Shown: positions 17,019-26,981 of the stretch, piece after piece
How the letters are laid out: each line of letters starts with the position of its first letter
Numbering within the stretch: position 1 is the first letter of the stretch
Source: Algoriphagus winogradskyi
GTDB taxonomy: Bacteria; Bacteroidota; Bacteroidia; Cytophagales; Cyclobacteriaceae
Length of the DNA: 64,000 bases
Reading direction: 5' to 3'
Assembly (NCBI RefSeq): GCF_900182815.1
Contig: NZ_FXUA01000003.1
Coordinates: forward strand, 124,001-188,000
Notes under the pieces: generated by a model
The model's input: only the letters and a program-made list of their open reading frames with translations
What the model was told of the DNA's origin: nothing
Database searches by the model: none
Translations under genes and position numbers: made by a program

Positions 17019-17921
17019 ATGTCACGCAAGAGCAAAGAAGAAATAGCTGAAATCTACAGCCAAATTCAGGATTACATCTGTAGCCAACTAGAAATAGCCG
17101 ATGGATCTGGCAAGTTTATCGAAGACAAGTGGGAAAGACCAGCTGGTGGTGGCGGTAGAACCCGAATTTTTAAAAATGGACAAATTATTGAAAAAGGCGG
17201 GGTTGCTTTCTCGGCTGTGCATGGGCCAACCCCTGATAAAATTCTAAAAAAGCTAAACTTAGATCAAACTGACTTTTTTGCTACAGGCGTATCTATAGTT
17301 TTGCATCCAAAAAGTCCAATGGTTCCGATTATCCACATGAACATTCGTTATTTTGAAATGGAAAATGGGGAATATTGGTTTGGAGGAGGAATAGATTTAA
17401 CTCCACACTATATAGATGTGGCAGATGCAAAATATTTCCACCAAGAAATAAAAAAAGTCTGCGATGAATTTAATGTAGACTATTATCCGAAATTCAAGAA
17501 CTGGGCAGATGATTATTTTTACATCAAGCATAGAGATGAAACACGTGGAATCGGAGGTATTTTCTACGATAGACTAAAGGCTAAAGACGATCAGGAGTTT
17601 GAGCATATCTTACAATTCAGCTTGTCTTTAGGACGTTTATTTCCAACTATTTACGGGTATTTCATGAAGAAAAACTCTCAAATTCCATTTGGTAAAAATG
17701 AAAAAGCATGGCAAAATCTAAGAAGGGGACGCTATGTAGAGTTTAATCTCGTTTGGGATGCAGGAACTAAGTTTGGCTTGGACACCAATGGAAGAACTGA
17801 GAGTATCTTGATGAGTATGCCTCCTACGGCCGAGTGGGAATATATGCATGAACCAGAAATTGGCTCACAAGAAGAATTGACACAAAGTCTTCTAAAGAAA
17901 GGAATTGACTGGTTAGCTTAA
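17019..17921 (+). CDS. hemF: Oxygen-dependent coproporphyrinogen III oxidase
   Basis: The 300-residue enzyme converts coproporphyrinogen III to protoporphyrinogen IX using O2 in haem synthesis. Hallmarks are RPAGGGGRTRIFKNG, HMNIRYFE, WFGGGIDLTPHY and the C-terminal RYVEFNLVWDAGTKFGL. It lies 19 bases after tamL. The presence of the aerobic enzyme implies an oxygen-using life style. Confidence 0.97.
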   Translation: MSRKSKEEIAEIYSQIQDYICSQLEIADGSGKFIEDKWERPAGGGGRTRIFKNGQIIEKGGVAFSAVHGPTPDKILKKLNLDQTDFFATGVSIVLHPKSPMVPIIHMNIRYFEMENGEYWFGGGIDLTPHYIDVADAKYFHQEIKKVCDEFNVDYYPKFKNWADDYFYIKHRDETRGIGGIFYDRLKAKDDQEFEHILQFSLSLGRLFPTIYGYFMKKNSQIPFGKNEKAWQNLRRGRYVEFNLVWDAGTKFGLDTNGRTESILMSMPPTAEWEYMHEPEIGSQEELTQSLLKKGIDWLA

Positions 17922-17926
17922 AACTT

Positions 17927-18505
17927 ATGTTAGAAAAACTCAAAAACTGGGATGAAGAATTATTCCTCTGGTTGAATTCCTATCACGTTGATTGGCTAGA
18001 CGCGGTATTTTTCCAAATCACTCAAACGATCACTTGGATACCCTTCTACTTAATCGTTTTGTATTTTATTTATAAGAGTGACCCAAAAAGTAGCTGGTGG
18101 GTATTTGGTGGCATTGCTTTAACAATACTTTTGGCAGATCAGACTACATCAGGTCTAATGAAACCCCTATTTGAACGTTTGCGGCCTTGCCATGATGAGC
18201 GATGGTCAGGAATGATTCATAACTATGGGAGGTGTGGCGGATTATACGGGTTTGCTTCGTCCCATGCAGCAAATACATTTGGGTTTGCCACTTTTCTTAA
18301 TTTAAAAATGAAAGGAAAACTTCGATTCTTGCCTTGGTTGTTTTTATGGGCAGCGGTAATATCCTATACCAGAATATATTTAGGGGTGCACTATCCTACA
18401 GATATACTGGTAGGGGGAATTGTCGGTGTTTTGGCAGGGTTTATTAGCTGGTTTATTATAGTGTTTGTCAGAAGAGAGATTTTAAAACTAATACTTAAAG
18501 ATTGA
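17927..18505 (+). CDS. PAP2-family membrane phosphatase
   Basis: The 192-residue inner-membrane protein carries the three acid-phosphatase motifs: KPLFERLRP (from Lys79), SSHAANTFGFA (His113) and RIYLGVHYPTDILVGG (Arg149, His155, Asp159). Members dephosphorylate lipid phosphates such as undecaprenyl pyrophosphate or phosphatidic acid; the lipid is not fixed by sequence. Only 5 bases separate it from hemF, so it is the last gene of that operon. Confidence 0.93.
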   Translation: MLEKLKNWDEELFLWLNSYHVDWLDAVFFQITQTITWIPFYLIVLYFIYKSDPKSSWWVFGGIALTILLADQTTSGLMKPLFERLRPCHDERWSGMIHNYGRCGGLYGFASSHAANTFGFATFLNLKMKGKLRFLPWLFLWAAVISYTRIYLGVHYPTDILVGGIVGVLAGFISWFIIVFVRREILKLILKD

Positions 18506-18590
18506 TACACAGAAATACCCATAGTTTTATTAAAATCATTCTATTTTTTAAACATTATTCAAATTCAAGTACTTTTTTCCTTAGAGTTTT

Positions 18591-18598
18591 TAAATTTG
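18591..18598 (+). promoter_or_regulatory. Possible -7 element for the outer-membrane gene block
   Basis: TAAATTTG matches TAnnTTTG and lies 52 bases before the ATG at 18651, in the only long gap before the block 18651-24307. The -33 box is weak (a T-rich tract only). Confidence 0.4.
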
Positions 18599-18650
18599 GG
18601 GAAGGTTTTTTATTGAATAGCTTTCTGACTTTTAATTAGACGCCAGCCGA

Positions 18651-20096
18651 ATGTATTATTCTCTTTTTCGAAAATTATGTTGCCTGCTTTTTCTGCCTTT
18701 GGCTATAGGTGTAGACCTTCATGCTCAGGACACGCATCACTGGAGCAAACAATTTGGTACTAGAGCTGCTCTCCTTGGTGGTGCTGTGCTCACTGATACG
18801 CTGGACAATGCTGGAGTATTTTATAATCCTGGTAACCTCGGCTACTTGGACACCACTTCTCTTTCTATAAATGCCAACCTCTATGGTCTAGAAAACATAA
18901 ACATTCAAAATGCATTAGGTCAACGAGCTGATTTTAAAGGCATTCAATTCAATACTGTCCCGCTGCTAGTGAGTGGATCGCTTGCCACAAAATCAGATTG
19001 GAATCTGAGTTATGGCTTACTTACTCCTGTAAGTTTTAATTTCAATGGAGTAGCTAGAATAGTGGGGGAATTCGATGTCGCAGGAGAGGAATTAAGTCCA
19101 GGTAAAGAAGAAGTAGTCTCTGAATCAGGCATTATTACCAAAGTCCAAGAGACGACAGTAGCTCTTGGGATCGGCAGAAAACTAAGCTCTAATTTAGGGT
19201 TTGGGATAAGTCTATTGAATACCATTCGCACAGTCAACTATTCTTACCGATTCTCTGCAAAAGCATTAACGAACAATGAAGATTACATTTTGATGGCTAG
19301 AACTCAAAATGAATTCATTAACTATTTCGCCTTGCGAACCGCATTAAAATTAGGCTTAAACTATCAGAATGACACTTATGGTTTTGGGTTAGCAGTGACT
19401 AGTCCAGGACTTGACTGGCTAGGCAATGGTACAGTAGCACAGGATCTTACCCTATCTAATATTAATACTGCTGGCTCAGATCAGCCTTTAACCGCATTTG
19501 CTTCAGATCGACAGGAAAAATTAAAAACTAATTATAAATCTCCATTTGAAATAGCATTTGGTGCTCATAAAGCTTTTAATCGTTCTATCATTAGTTTCAA
19601 CCTCACCCACTTTGGAGGATTTGACAGATATAGAATTATAAATGCATCCCCGGGAACACTTGTTAGACCCGATAATGGAAATTCAATCGACAGTCAGGAT
19701 TTTTTAAATGTAGAAACAGCAATGAAACCAGTTACAAATTTTGCGATTGGATATGAAAATCGATGGAAAGAAAATATTACATTATTAGGGAGCTTTAGAA
19801 CTGATTTCAGCTATTTTGATAAAGAAAGTGTAGAAAGCAGACAATTAAAATCCGAAATCACTCAATGGGATATCTTCCATATATCAATGGGTACAGAAAT
19901 AAAAAAATCTCGGAGCAGCCTAACACTTGGTATTATTTATAGTTTTGGTTCAACTCAAGAATATTTACAAAGGGGTAGTTTTTACAATGTAGAAGCAGAT
20001 CAACTGCTGGAAGGCGCACTAGTTGTGACTAAAGCAGGATATACAAATTTTGGACTTTTAATAGGGTATGCATTCAATTTTAAGAAATTCAATTAA
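18651..20096 (+). CDS. FadL/OmpP1-like outer-membrane protein
   Basis: The 481-residue protein has a signal peptide ending near DLHAQ. Next comes the FadL-like N-terminal segment GTRAALLGGAVLTDTLDNAG and VFYNPGNLGYL, and then a run of amphipathic strands. The family forms monomeric barrels that let hydrophobic molecules enter. It is 6 bases from the next gene and starts a block of four outer-membrane genes. The substrate is unknown and the assignment rests on the N-terminal pattern. Confidence 0.7.
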   Translation: MYYSLFRKLCCLLFLPLAIGVDLHAQDTHHWSKQFGTRAALLGGAVLTDTLDNAGVFYNPGNLGYLDTTSLSINANLYGLENINIQNALGQRADFKGIQFNTVPLLVSGSLATKSDWNLSYGLLTPVSFNFNGVARIVGEFDVAGEELSPGKEEVVSESGIITKVQETTVALGIGRKLSSNLGFGISLLNTIRTVNYSYRFSAKALTNNEDYILMARTQNEFINYFALRTALKLGLNYQNDTYGFGLAVTSPGLDWLGNGTVAQDLTLSNINTAGSDQPLTAFASDRQEKLKTNYKSPFEIAFGAHKAFNRSIISFNLTHFGGFDRYRIINASPGTLVRPDNGNSIDSQDFLNVETAMKPVTNFAIGYENRWKENITLLGSFRTDFSYFDKESVESRQLKSEITQWDIFHISMGTEIKKSRSSLTLGIIYSFGSTQEYLQRGSFYNVEADQLLEGALVVTKAGYTNFGLLIGYAFNFKKFN

Positions 20097-20102
20097 CAGA
20101 CT

Positions 20103-21269
20103 ATGAAAAAACTTATATTCTTTGCTTTAGTCTTTGGATTTTGGTCACAAGAAATTAAAGCTCAAGTGACTACAGTCAATTTAGACCTGATCACTGGCAA
20201 AATAAACGGTGGTAAACCTCTTCCGACTGAGGAAGAGTTTTATATACAGGGATCAATTCCTGAAAAAATAGAAATGGTAAAGCTGTTGATTTACCCATCT
20301 AAAAAAACCGACAAGGCGGGCTATACATATTTTTGGAAAGCTCCATTTGGTTATGATGACCTCTCCTATCACCTATTAGTGGCTGATCCACTGCGGTCAA
20401 ACACTGACTATTATTTAGAATTTGGTTATTACCAAAAAGCTGGCGCCGATCAGATCACGGAGGTGCGTTCGCTCATTCATCAAAACATCAAAACCTATCT
20501 TAGTACCGTCACTACGATCAAAAAAGGAGGAATAAAATTTTCAGAGTCAGATGAAGTATTGATCAACAATCTATCAAAAATTGTTGAGCAGGGTGCTTAT
20601 TATTTTGAATTGCCAAATGGAGAGAAATTCCCTGGATTCAGTGACATCACCAAAGCAAAACTGGAGCAAAGAGGAAAGCTGAAAATGGGCAAGGCAAAGT
20701 ATAATGTAACCGGAATGTCGGAAGCTGATAACGCTAGGGCATTGTTTGCGGATGAATACATTACCGATTTAGAGAACATACTCTTCTCAGAAGTAGATCA
20801 ATACCTAAGTCCTAATATGCTGGTAAGAGTAAATGAAAATACCTTTGATAGTTATCCTACTGAAAAAACAGCAAATTCCCTACCTATCAATGTGGGCTAT
20901 GGAGCTATCTCCCTAAGTAAAGGATTGCCAGATCAGGAATTTGTGACCAGCCCTTATGCAGGAATTTCCTTTCCTCTTGGAAATAGAACATTTGCTAGAT
21001 TCATGAATAACATGTCCATCTCAACAGGCTTCTTTTTGTCCAATAAAATGGAAAACCAACTTGGCGAAAAAATCTCAGGACCAGTTTTAGATAGACCTAT
21101 TTATGTAGGCTTGGGTTATAATTTCTTCAGATTCATCCGGTTAAATGCAGGAGGGACATTCATCACCACCGAGCAACTTAGTGGGCAAAGCGCAAAATCC
21201 TTCCAACCATTTGTTGGAATAAGTGCTGAATTCAATCTTTGGTTGGGTATTGGAAACAAAAAAAGATAG
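20103..21269 (+). CDS. Secreted protein of unknown function
   Basis: The 388-residue protein starts with a clear signal peptide (MKKLIFFALVFGFWSQ, cleaved near IKAQ). The middle is a mixed region without a motif I recognise; the last ~120 residues (INVGYGAISLSKGLPDQEFV onward, with FPLGNRTFAR and GLGYNFFRFIRLNAGG) look like outer-membrane strands. It sits between a FadL-like and an OmpA-type gene with gaps of 6 and 4 bases, so it very likely shares their transcript and location. I do not assign a function. Confidence 0.6.
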   Translation: MKKLIFFALVFGFWSQEIKAQVTTVNLDLITGKINGGKPLPTEEEFYIQGSIPEKIEMVKLLIYPSKKTDKAGYTYFWKAPFGYDDLSYHLLVADPLRSNTDYYLEFGYYQKAGADQITEVRSLIHQNIKTYLSTVTTIKKGGIKFSESDEVLINNLSKIVEQGAYYFELPNGEKFPGFSDITKAKLEQRGKLKMGKAKYNVTGMSEADNARALFADEYITDLENILFSEVDQYLSPNMLVRVNENTFDSYPTEKTANSLPINVGYGAISLSKGLPDQEFVTSPYAGISFPLGNRTFARFMNNMSISTGFFLSNKMENQLGEKISGPVLDRPIYVGLGYNFFRFIRLNAGGTFITTEQLSGQSAKSFQPFVGISAEFNLWLGIGNKKR

Positions 21270-21273
21270 GGAC

Positions 21274-23604
21274 ATGAAAAAGCTAAGTTTATTAATTCTC
21301 GCTTTTGCCTTTGCCTATTCTGCACAGGCTCAACTGCATGGCTACAAATGGAGATTTGGAGCAAGTGCTGGCACCACCAACTACTTTGGAGATATTCGTC
21401 CTCTTAAAGCAGATAATTTCCAGAATTTTACACAATACTATAAACGCTACAAAACCTATTCAGAGCAACTATCCTATCAAGTTTCTATAGAATACGCACT
21501 TGGAAATTCCGTGGGATTAATGCTTACAGGAGGCAGTTATCAATTTGGTTCCAGTGATAGGTTTATACAAAATGATGGAACGCTCTATACTGAGAGTCCT
21601 TCATTTGATCGTGCATTAAATTTTCAGACGGATGTATATGATGCAGGATTATCTTTTGTAATCAAGCCTGATAACAATTGGCTGCTATCAGGAAAGTCAT
21701 TCTTTGCACCCTACCTGACTTTAGGCTTAGGGGTTCAAAGCTTCAGCGTCAAGGGAGATTTGCTTGATGCTGATGGAAATCGATACGATTATAACAACCC
21801 TAATGTAATTCCTGATGGAACTTTCGAAACTGACTTGACATCATTAGGGACAGAGCGTTCTGATAATTATAAAACAAGTTCCTACTATGCCAATCTTGGT
21901 TTAGGCGTACGTTTCAGAATCACAAAAACCATTGAAATATTTGCCCAATCAGATTTCAAGAGAACTAACACTGATTATTTGGATGATGTGTCCGGGCTTT
22001 ACAGATCCACTTATGACAATGATTTCCAAGCATATGCAGCAAAGCCAGGCACCAATATAGTACCTGCTGAAAGCCCATATAGAGGAATGGAGAACGGCCG
22101 TCCTGACTGGTACATTTACCATGGAATAGGTATAAAATTCAGTCTAGGTGCTAATAAAAAATCCTTCAATCCACCTGTAATTACGCAGCGCTATACTTAC
22201 GTCCCAACTGAGCTTTCAAATTCTCAATTGGCTAGAGAAGATTCGCTGGAAAGAGCTAAAATGGGGGCACAAGCTATTACCAATAATTACTTCACAGTAA
22301 TTCAGCTACCTGAAACTAGACAATCACTAGGAACGCAAACAGTAACAGACTCGGCTGCTTTGGTACAAATAAAAGCCATGAGAGATTCTCTGCAGAACAG
22401 TAGAGCGCAAGTGAATGAAGAAATGGCATCAACTGAACGTGAGTTAGCAGACATTGATGAGACAATTGCACTTGCCCAGCAAGATTCAAGCGTTTCTGGA
22501 GCCGTGACACAAGCCAGAGTACAGAACTTAGAAGGTGAAAAATCCATAGCCCAGGGGAAAATGACAACTTTGAATACCCTTGCTTTAGAAAACCAATTCA
22601 AACTGGACTCTCTCAACTCTATTCAAATTAACACCACCACTTCACCTATTGACTCTGCGTCTATGATGAAGGAATTAATCATATATCCTGGTCAGGTGAG
22701 TAGAATTTTATATTCCAGCAACGGATCAGTATTGTCTCTAGATTCAGCCTCACAAGCACAATCTGCTTCATCAAGATCGGCATCAAATCCTGAAACAATG
22801 ACGCGGGAGGAATTTGATGAGGAAATGGAGAAGTTCCGTGCTGATATGCTTACAGCCCAAGCGACAAGAGATTCTGCTATGATGATGGCCTTTGCGAATA
22901 AAATCCCGGTGTATGAAGCTCCCGAGCAAGTCGAAGCGGCCCCTCAAGAGTTGACGATCAACACTGAAGCTATGGATGACAAAACCGCTAAGAAATTAGA
23001 GAAAAATAGAAAGAAACAGGAGAAGCTAGACAAGAAAAACAATGAAGTCCTCAAGGATGCCCTGCTCGTAGGAGGTACTGCAGCAACCACGGCAGCAATT
23101 ACCTCTAGTGGAGATAAAAAGACAGAAGAATTAGCAGCGGCAAATGACTCTACACTACGTGCCCGCATAGCTATGGACTCAATACTTATAGACAGTCTCT
23201 CAAATCTCCCACGTATGGTGGACACAGTGACCGTCACGGAAGTAATCGAAAAGAACATAGAAACGTTACTTAATGAAAGTAAAGTAGAAGTGTACTTTGC
23301 AATAAATGAATCTACGCTAGCTGATGAAGAGCGCGAAAAACTTGAACCTATATCAGAATTCTTAAAGAAAAATGAGGATGTAGTGGTAGAGTTAGTTGGA
23401 TTTGCAGATAACACCGGTTCGGTAGCCTACAATCTCGCACTTACTGAAAAACGTGTAGCTGCTGTCACCAAGGCTTTCACTGATTATTACAAAATAGATG
23501 CAGAACGGATAACAGTTAGCAATGGGGGATTAATCGTGAGAGGAAGATCTAAAGGGTCTGTTGAAACAGACCGAAAAGTAGAAATTCGTGTATTAAAAAA
23601 ATAA
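21274..23604 (+). CDS. OmpA-family protein with N-terminal beta-barrel (DUF6089-like)
   Basis: The 776-residue protein has three parts. A signal peptide precedes an outer-membrane barrel of about 290 residues with WRFGASAGTTNYFGDIRPL. A long Ser/Gln/Ala- and Lys-rich linker with coiled-coil character (about 310-660) follows. The C-terminal OmpA domain contains VEYVFAINEST-like strand, LVGFADNTGS and GSVETDRKVEIRV, which bind peptidoglycan. It should anchor the outer membrane to the wall. ATG 21274 is chosen over an upstream TTG because it begins the signal peptide. The linker length is unusual compared with short OmpA proteins. Confidence 0.82.
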   Translation: MKKLSLLILAFAFAYSAQAQLHGYKWRFGASAGTTNYFGDIRPLKADNFQNFTQYYKRYKTYSEQLSYQVSIEYALGNSVGLMLTGGSYQFGSSDRFIQNDGTLYTESPSFDRALNFQTDVYDAGLSFVIKPDNNWLLSGKSFFAPYLTLGLGVQSFSVKGDLLDADGNRYDYNNPNVIPDGTFETDLTSLGTERSDNYKTSSYYANLGLGVRFRITKTIEIFAQSDFKRTNTDYLDDVSGLYRSTYDNDFQAYAAKPGTNIVPAESPYRGMENGRPDWYIYHGIGIKFSLGANKKSFNPPVITQRYTYVPTELSNSQLAREDSLERAKMGAQAITNNYFTVIQLPETRQSLGTQTVTDSAALVQIKAMRDSLQNSRAQVNEEMASTERELADIDETIALAQQDSSVSGAVTQARVQNLEGEKSIAQGKMTTLNTLALENQFKLDSLNSIQINTTTSPIDSASMMKELIIYPGQVSRILYSSNGSVLSLDSASQAQSASSRSASNPETMTREEFDEEMEKFRADMLTAQATRDSAMMMAFANKIPVYEAPEQVEAAPQELTINTEAMDDKTAKKLEKNRKKQEKLDKKNNEVLKDALLVGGTAATTAAITSSGDKKTEELAAANDSTLRARIAMDSILIDSLSNLPRMVDTVTVTEVIEKNIETLLNESKVEVYFAINESTLADEEREKLEPISEFLKKNEDVVVELVGFADNTGSVAYNLALTEKRVAAVTKAFTDYYKIDAERITVSNGGLIVRGRSKGSVETDRKVEIRVLKK

Positions 23605-23641
23605 ATCATATATAAATTAAAGAAACTAAACTTTCAATGAG

Positions 23642-24307
23642 ATGAAAAAGGTATTCACAACCCTCTTTTTGCTTACCGCGATTACAGCCATATCATATGC
23701 ACAGGAATTAAGAATCAACACCTACGCTGGGTATGTATTTAAAGATAATGTAGATTCATATTATTCTAGTAGTTCCTATTTCAACGGTCAGATTCAAGAT
23801 GGATTGAGATGGGGAGCAGGGATAGAGTACCATATCCCAAATAAAGGAGCAATCGAACTTCAATATCTACGTCAAGACACTAATGCGCCTACGATTTATC
23901 AAGATGGTGGCATTTTTGGGGGACAAATCCAAAACACTGATTTCGATATGGCCATCAACTGGATCATGTTGAATGGCACGAGGTATTTCAAGGTGAATGA
24001 AATCGTAGAGCCATTTGCTGGAGCTGGTTTTGGGTTGGGTATATTTAATGTTTCAAATCCCGACAATGGCAATGAAAATTCTGCCACAAAGTTTGCCTGG
24101 AATATCCGTGGAGGATCTAATTTTTGGTTAGCCGAAAATATTGCTATTCGAGTTCAAGCTTCATTATTCTCAGCAACTCAAGCTATTGGCGGCGGTCTTT
24201 ACTTTGGTACAGGAGGAGTTGGAGGAGGTCTTTCAAGTTATTCCAGCTTATATCAATTTGGCTTAGAGGGAGGTTTGGTTTTTAGAATACCTCAGCCTGC
24301 AAAATAG
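23642..24307 (+). CDS. Small outer-membrane beta-barrel protein
   Basis: The 221-residue protein has a signal peptide (MKKVFTTLFLLTAITAISYAQ). A series of short amphipathic strands follows, e.g. GAGIEYHIPNKGAIELQYL and FAGAGFGLGIFNV, ending in GLEGGLVFRI. This is the porin-like or OmpW-like pattern. It is the last gene before a terminator. Its role in the block is unknown; a structural or small-molecule barrel is likely. Confidence 0.65.
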   Translation: MKKVFTTLFLLTAITAISYAQELRINTYAGYVFKDNVDSYYSSSSYFNGQIQDGLRWGAGIEYHIPNKGAIELQYLRQDTNAPTIYQDGGIFGGQIQNTDFDMAINWIMLNGTRYFKVNEIVEPFAGAGFGLGIFNVSNPDNGNENSATKFAWNIRGGSNFWLAENIAIRVQASLFSATQAIGGGLYFGTGGVGGGLSSYSSLYQFGLEGGLVFRIPQPAK

Positions 24308-24329
24308 TTTCAAAATCCCATTTCAATTG

Positions 24330-24368
24330 AAAACCATCGAGAAACCCCAATTATTCTCGATGGTTTTT
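24330..24368 (+). terminator. Terminator of the outer-membrane block
   Basis: A 14-bp stem AAAACCATCGAGAA / TTCTCGATGGTTTT with a 10-base loop is followed by T. It lies 23 bases after the stop at 24307. Confidence 0.85.
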
Positions 24369-24419
24369 GCGTTATTTGCGCTTCAAATTACGAAGCATTT
24401 CATTTAATAATCAGTCAAA

Positions 24420-25643
24420 GTGCATTTCTTAACTACCACTCGAACAGTTGTATTGTGTTTACTTCTAATTATAGGATTTACACCTTCAATTGCCCAAGAA
24501 TCAGATAGCATTCAAACAAAGACTGAAAAAAAGGAATCATTTCTCAATCATACCTCAAAGGGATTTATTCTTAAAAGTGAAGACGGTAATTATGAAATGC
24601 AAATCGCAGCCCGATTACAACTTAGGTTTGCACTGCCTGATGATCAGGATCCAATAACTTTCGCGGATTTCCGAAATCAGGATCAACGTGTCTTTAAGAT
24701 AAATAGAGCTAGATTAAAAGTTGGTGGTCATGCTTACCAGCCTTGGATAAAATATTACTTCGAATACGAGCTATCCCAAAGCCTTCTCCTTGACTACAGG
24801 GTGATGATCGAAAAATGGCCCTGGTTAAACTTTAAAGCTGGACAATGGAAGGTGGAATTCACACGAGAAAGATTTATTAGCAGTGGAGATCAGCAATTTG
24901 TAGATCGATCACTATTGAATAGGAAGTTTACAGTAGACAGGCAACAGGGAGTAGAAGTCTATGGAAATTTAAACGGAGGAGGAATTGCGAATTTCAACTA
25001 TTGGGCAGCTATTTTAACCGGACTGGGAAGAGGTGCACGTCAAAATGACGATTCCAAAATGATGTATTTCGGTAGATTTCAATGGAATTTCCTAGGCAGA
25101 GAAGTGCCTTTTTCTGGAGGTGATTTGAAAATATCTCAAAAACCAGCCGCAATTATTGCCATAGCTGCTGTGACCAATACGAGTCCTTACACTAGGTTTT
25201 CAACTTCAGGAGGAGGAAATCTTTCTGGATATGAAGGCACAAACGATGGTCAGTACACCGTGAAACAGTATCAGATAGAGTCTGCATTTATCTATAAAGG
25301 TTTCTCTTGGTCAAGTGAATTTCATCGTAAAAGTATCTACGACAACTTTGACGAAATAGAGACTAATCTTGGTGGATACTATTTAACAGCAGGTTACCTT
25401 GTTCATCAAGCGCTGAATTTCTGGCCAGAGCCTTTGGAAATAGCATTTAGGTATGCAGTAGTTAATCCAGATCTAGAGATTACAAGTAATAAACAACGAG
25501 AGGCAGCAGTAGCTTTTAACTGGTTCTTTTCTGGACATAAAAATAAATTGACCACAGAACTTACTCGATTTACTTTCCAAGATAAGGAACTTCCTCAAGA
25601 CGATGAATTACGTTTCAGGCTTCAACTAGACATTTCATTCTAA
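24420..25643 (+). CDS. Phosphate-selective porin O/P-like protein
   Basis: The 407-residue protein has a signal peptide ending at SIAQ and the porin O/P pattern: GFILKSEDGNYEMQIAARLQ, INRARLKVGGHAYQPWIKYY, LNFKAGQWKVEFTRERFISS, then many strands ending in LRFRLQLDISF. The family includes OprO/OprP, trimeric anion porins. No phosphate-regulated gene lies nearby, so specificity is open. It appears to use a GTG start; no ATG lies in the first part of the frame. Its stop overlaps the start of the next gene (TAATG). Confidence 0.8.
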   Translation: MHFLTTTRTVVLCLLLIIGFTPSIAQESDSIQTKTEKKESFLNHTSKGFILKSEDGNYEMQIAARLQLRFALPDDQDPITFADFRNQDQRVFKINRARLKVGGHAYQPWIKYYFEYELSQSLLLDYRVMIEKWPWLNFKAGQWKVEFTRERFISSGDQQFVDRSLLNRKFTVDRQQGVEVYGNLNGGGIANFNYWAAILTGLGRGARQNDDSKMMYFGRFQWNFLGREVPFSGGDLKISQKPAAIIAIAAVTNTSPYTRFSTSGGGNLSGYEGTNDGQYTVKQYQIESAFIYKGFSWSSEFHRKSIYDNFDEIETNLGGYYLTAGYLVHQALNFWPEPLEIAFRYAVVNPDLEITSNKQREAAVAFNWFFSGHKNKLTTELTRFTFQDKELPQDDELRFRLQLDISF

Positions 25644-26854
25644 TGAAAAAGCTCCAGCTTATTTTTTTGTTTTGCATAGCAGGTCTTAGTGTGAATGCGC
25701 AGGAAATTGACACGATAACTTATACTCCAAATCGGATTAACAATTTCAGTATTTTGCCATTGCCTGCCGTTGCATACAATCCCGCCAATGGCTGGATGTT
25801 TGGTGTGGCAGCTTCCACTTCTTGGTTTATGGGAGATCCCATATCTACCCACCAATCAAATTTGGTTTTCAACTTTCTATACACCACTAAAAAGCAGTGG
25901 ATTATTAGTTCAAAGAGTAATGTATTTCTAGCTGACGATCAGTGGAATCTGATTGGTGATTGGCGCTATTTCATCACATCACAGCCTACTTATGGCCTAG
26001 GTAGCTCCACTCCGAATGACTTTGATTTTGAACAAATCGGCCAAGAGTCAGTGATTGTTGGAGAGCAGCAGATGGATTTTACGTTGATCCGCTTTCATGA
26101 GACTATACTGCGGAGAGTAGGGTTTAGCAAATTCTACCTTGGTGTTGGGTATCATTTGGATATCCATCAAAAAATTGAAAGTTATCTAATAGGCGATGAC
26201 TTGATAGACTTCAATGCTGAATTTAGTCATGACTACTACAATGAATCTATAGGAGTTCCAGTAGATCAATACACTTTATCTGGAATTTCCTTAAATGGAA
26301 TCATGGAGAATCGTGATGTAGCAGTCTCTCCCTATGAGCATAATTATGCTATGATTTCCTACAAAATCAACCCGGAGTTTCTAGGGTCTGACAAATCTTC
26401 TTCTACACTCCTACTTGACTATAGACATTATTTCAACCTAAGTGAAACTCGGAAAAGACATATTATAGCTGCATGGGCGATGGGAAACTTTTTGGTATCA
26501 GGAGATCTGCCTTATATGAATTTACCGAGTATTGGCTGGGATATGTTTGGGCGAAGTGGCAGAGGTTATTCCCAAGGAAGATTCAGAGGTGAAAACATGC
26601 TGTACTCAGAAGTAGAATACCGCTTCCCACTCATGAAAAACAAAGATCTTTTTGGAGGTACTATATTCCTGAATGCGGCCTCTTTCAGTAGTAAAATGAC
26701 AGGAGAGAAACTCATGGAAACCATCAATCCAGGATACGGGGTGGGGCTACGGGTAATGATCAATAAAGAAAAGCGTACCACTATAACGGCTGATTATGGA
26801 TTTGGACAAAAAGGTAATTCAGGCTTTTACTTAAATATCAACGAGTCCTTTTAG
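25643..26854 (+). CDS. BamA/TamA-family barrel protein without POTRA domains
   Basis: The 403-residue protein has a signal peptide (cleaved near VNAQ). It then goes straight into a barrel with the surface-antigen pattern: PAVAYNPANGWMFGVAAS, GRSGRGYSQGRFRGENMLYSEVEYRF and a final GKKGN-like segment ending in LNINESF. The motif RGYSQGRFRGENM is the barrel lid-loop motif of Omp85 proteins. POTRA domains are absent, unlike tamL. Overlap with the porin gene suggests coupled translation. It may export or insert a partner protein; this is inference. Confidence 0.75.
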   Translation: MKKLQLIFLFCIAGLSVNAQEIDTITYTPNRINNFSILPLPAVAYNPANGWMFGVAASTSWFMGDPISTHQSNLVFNFLYTTKKQWIISSKSNVFLADDQWNLIGDWRYFITSQPTYGLGSSTPNDFDFEQIGQESVIVGEQQMDFTLIRFHETILRRVGFSKFYLGVGYHLDIHQKIESYLIGDDLIDFNAEFSHDYYNESIGVPVDQYTLSGISLNGIMENRDVAVSPYEHNYAMISYKINPEFLGSDKSSSTLLLDYRHYFNLSETRKRHIIAAWAMGNFLVSGDLPYMNLPSIGWDMFGRSGRGYSQGRFRGENMLYSEVEYRFPLMKNKDLFGGTIFLNAASFSSKMTGEKLMETINPGYGVGLRVMINKEKRTTITADYGFGQKGNSGFYLNINESF

Positions 26855-26939
26855 CTATATTTAGGCCTTGACGCCTAATTTTAATAGTTTTTAGGATTAT
26901 TCCTTCATTTTTTTTCACTCTAAAACTTAATTAAGTATA

Positions 26940-26947
26940 ACTTTGTC
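26940..26947 (+). promoter_or_regulatory. Possible -7 element for the 26982-28722 genes
   Basis: TAACTTTG matches TAnnTTTG exactly and lies 35 bases before the ATG at 26982. The upstream region is T-rich without a clear TTG at 19 bases. Confidence 0.4.
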
Positions 26948-26981
26948 TTTAAGATGTTTTCAGTTTTTAAATCCAACATTT

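Noticed and set aside
22302..23414. Antisense frames inside the OmpA-family gene
   Set aside because: The plus-strand gene has signal peptide, barrel and OmpA domain. The antisense proteins are low-complexity Ser-rich products of the repetitive linker.
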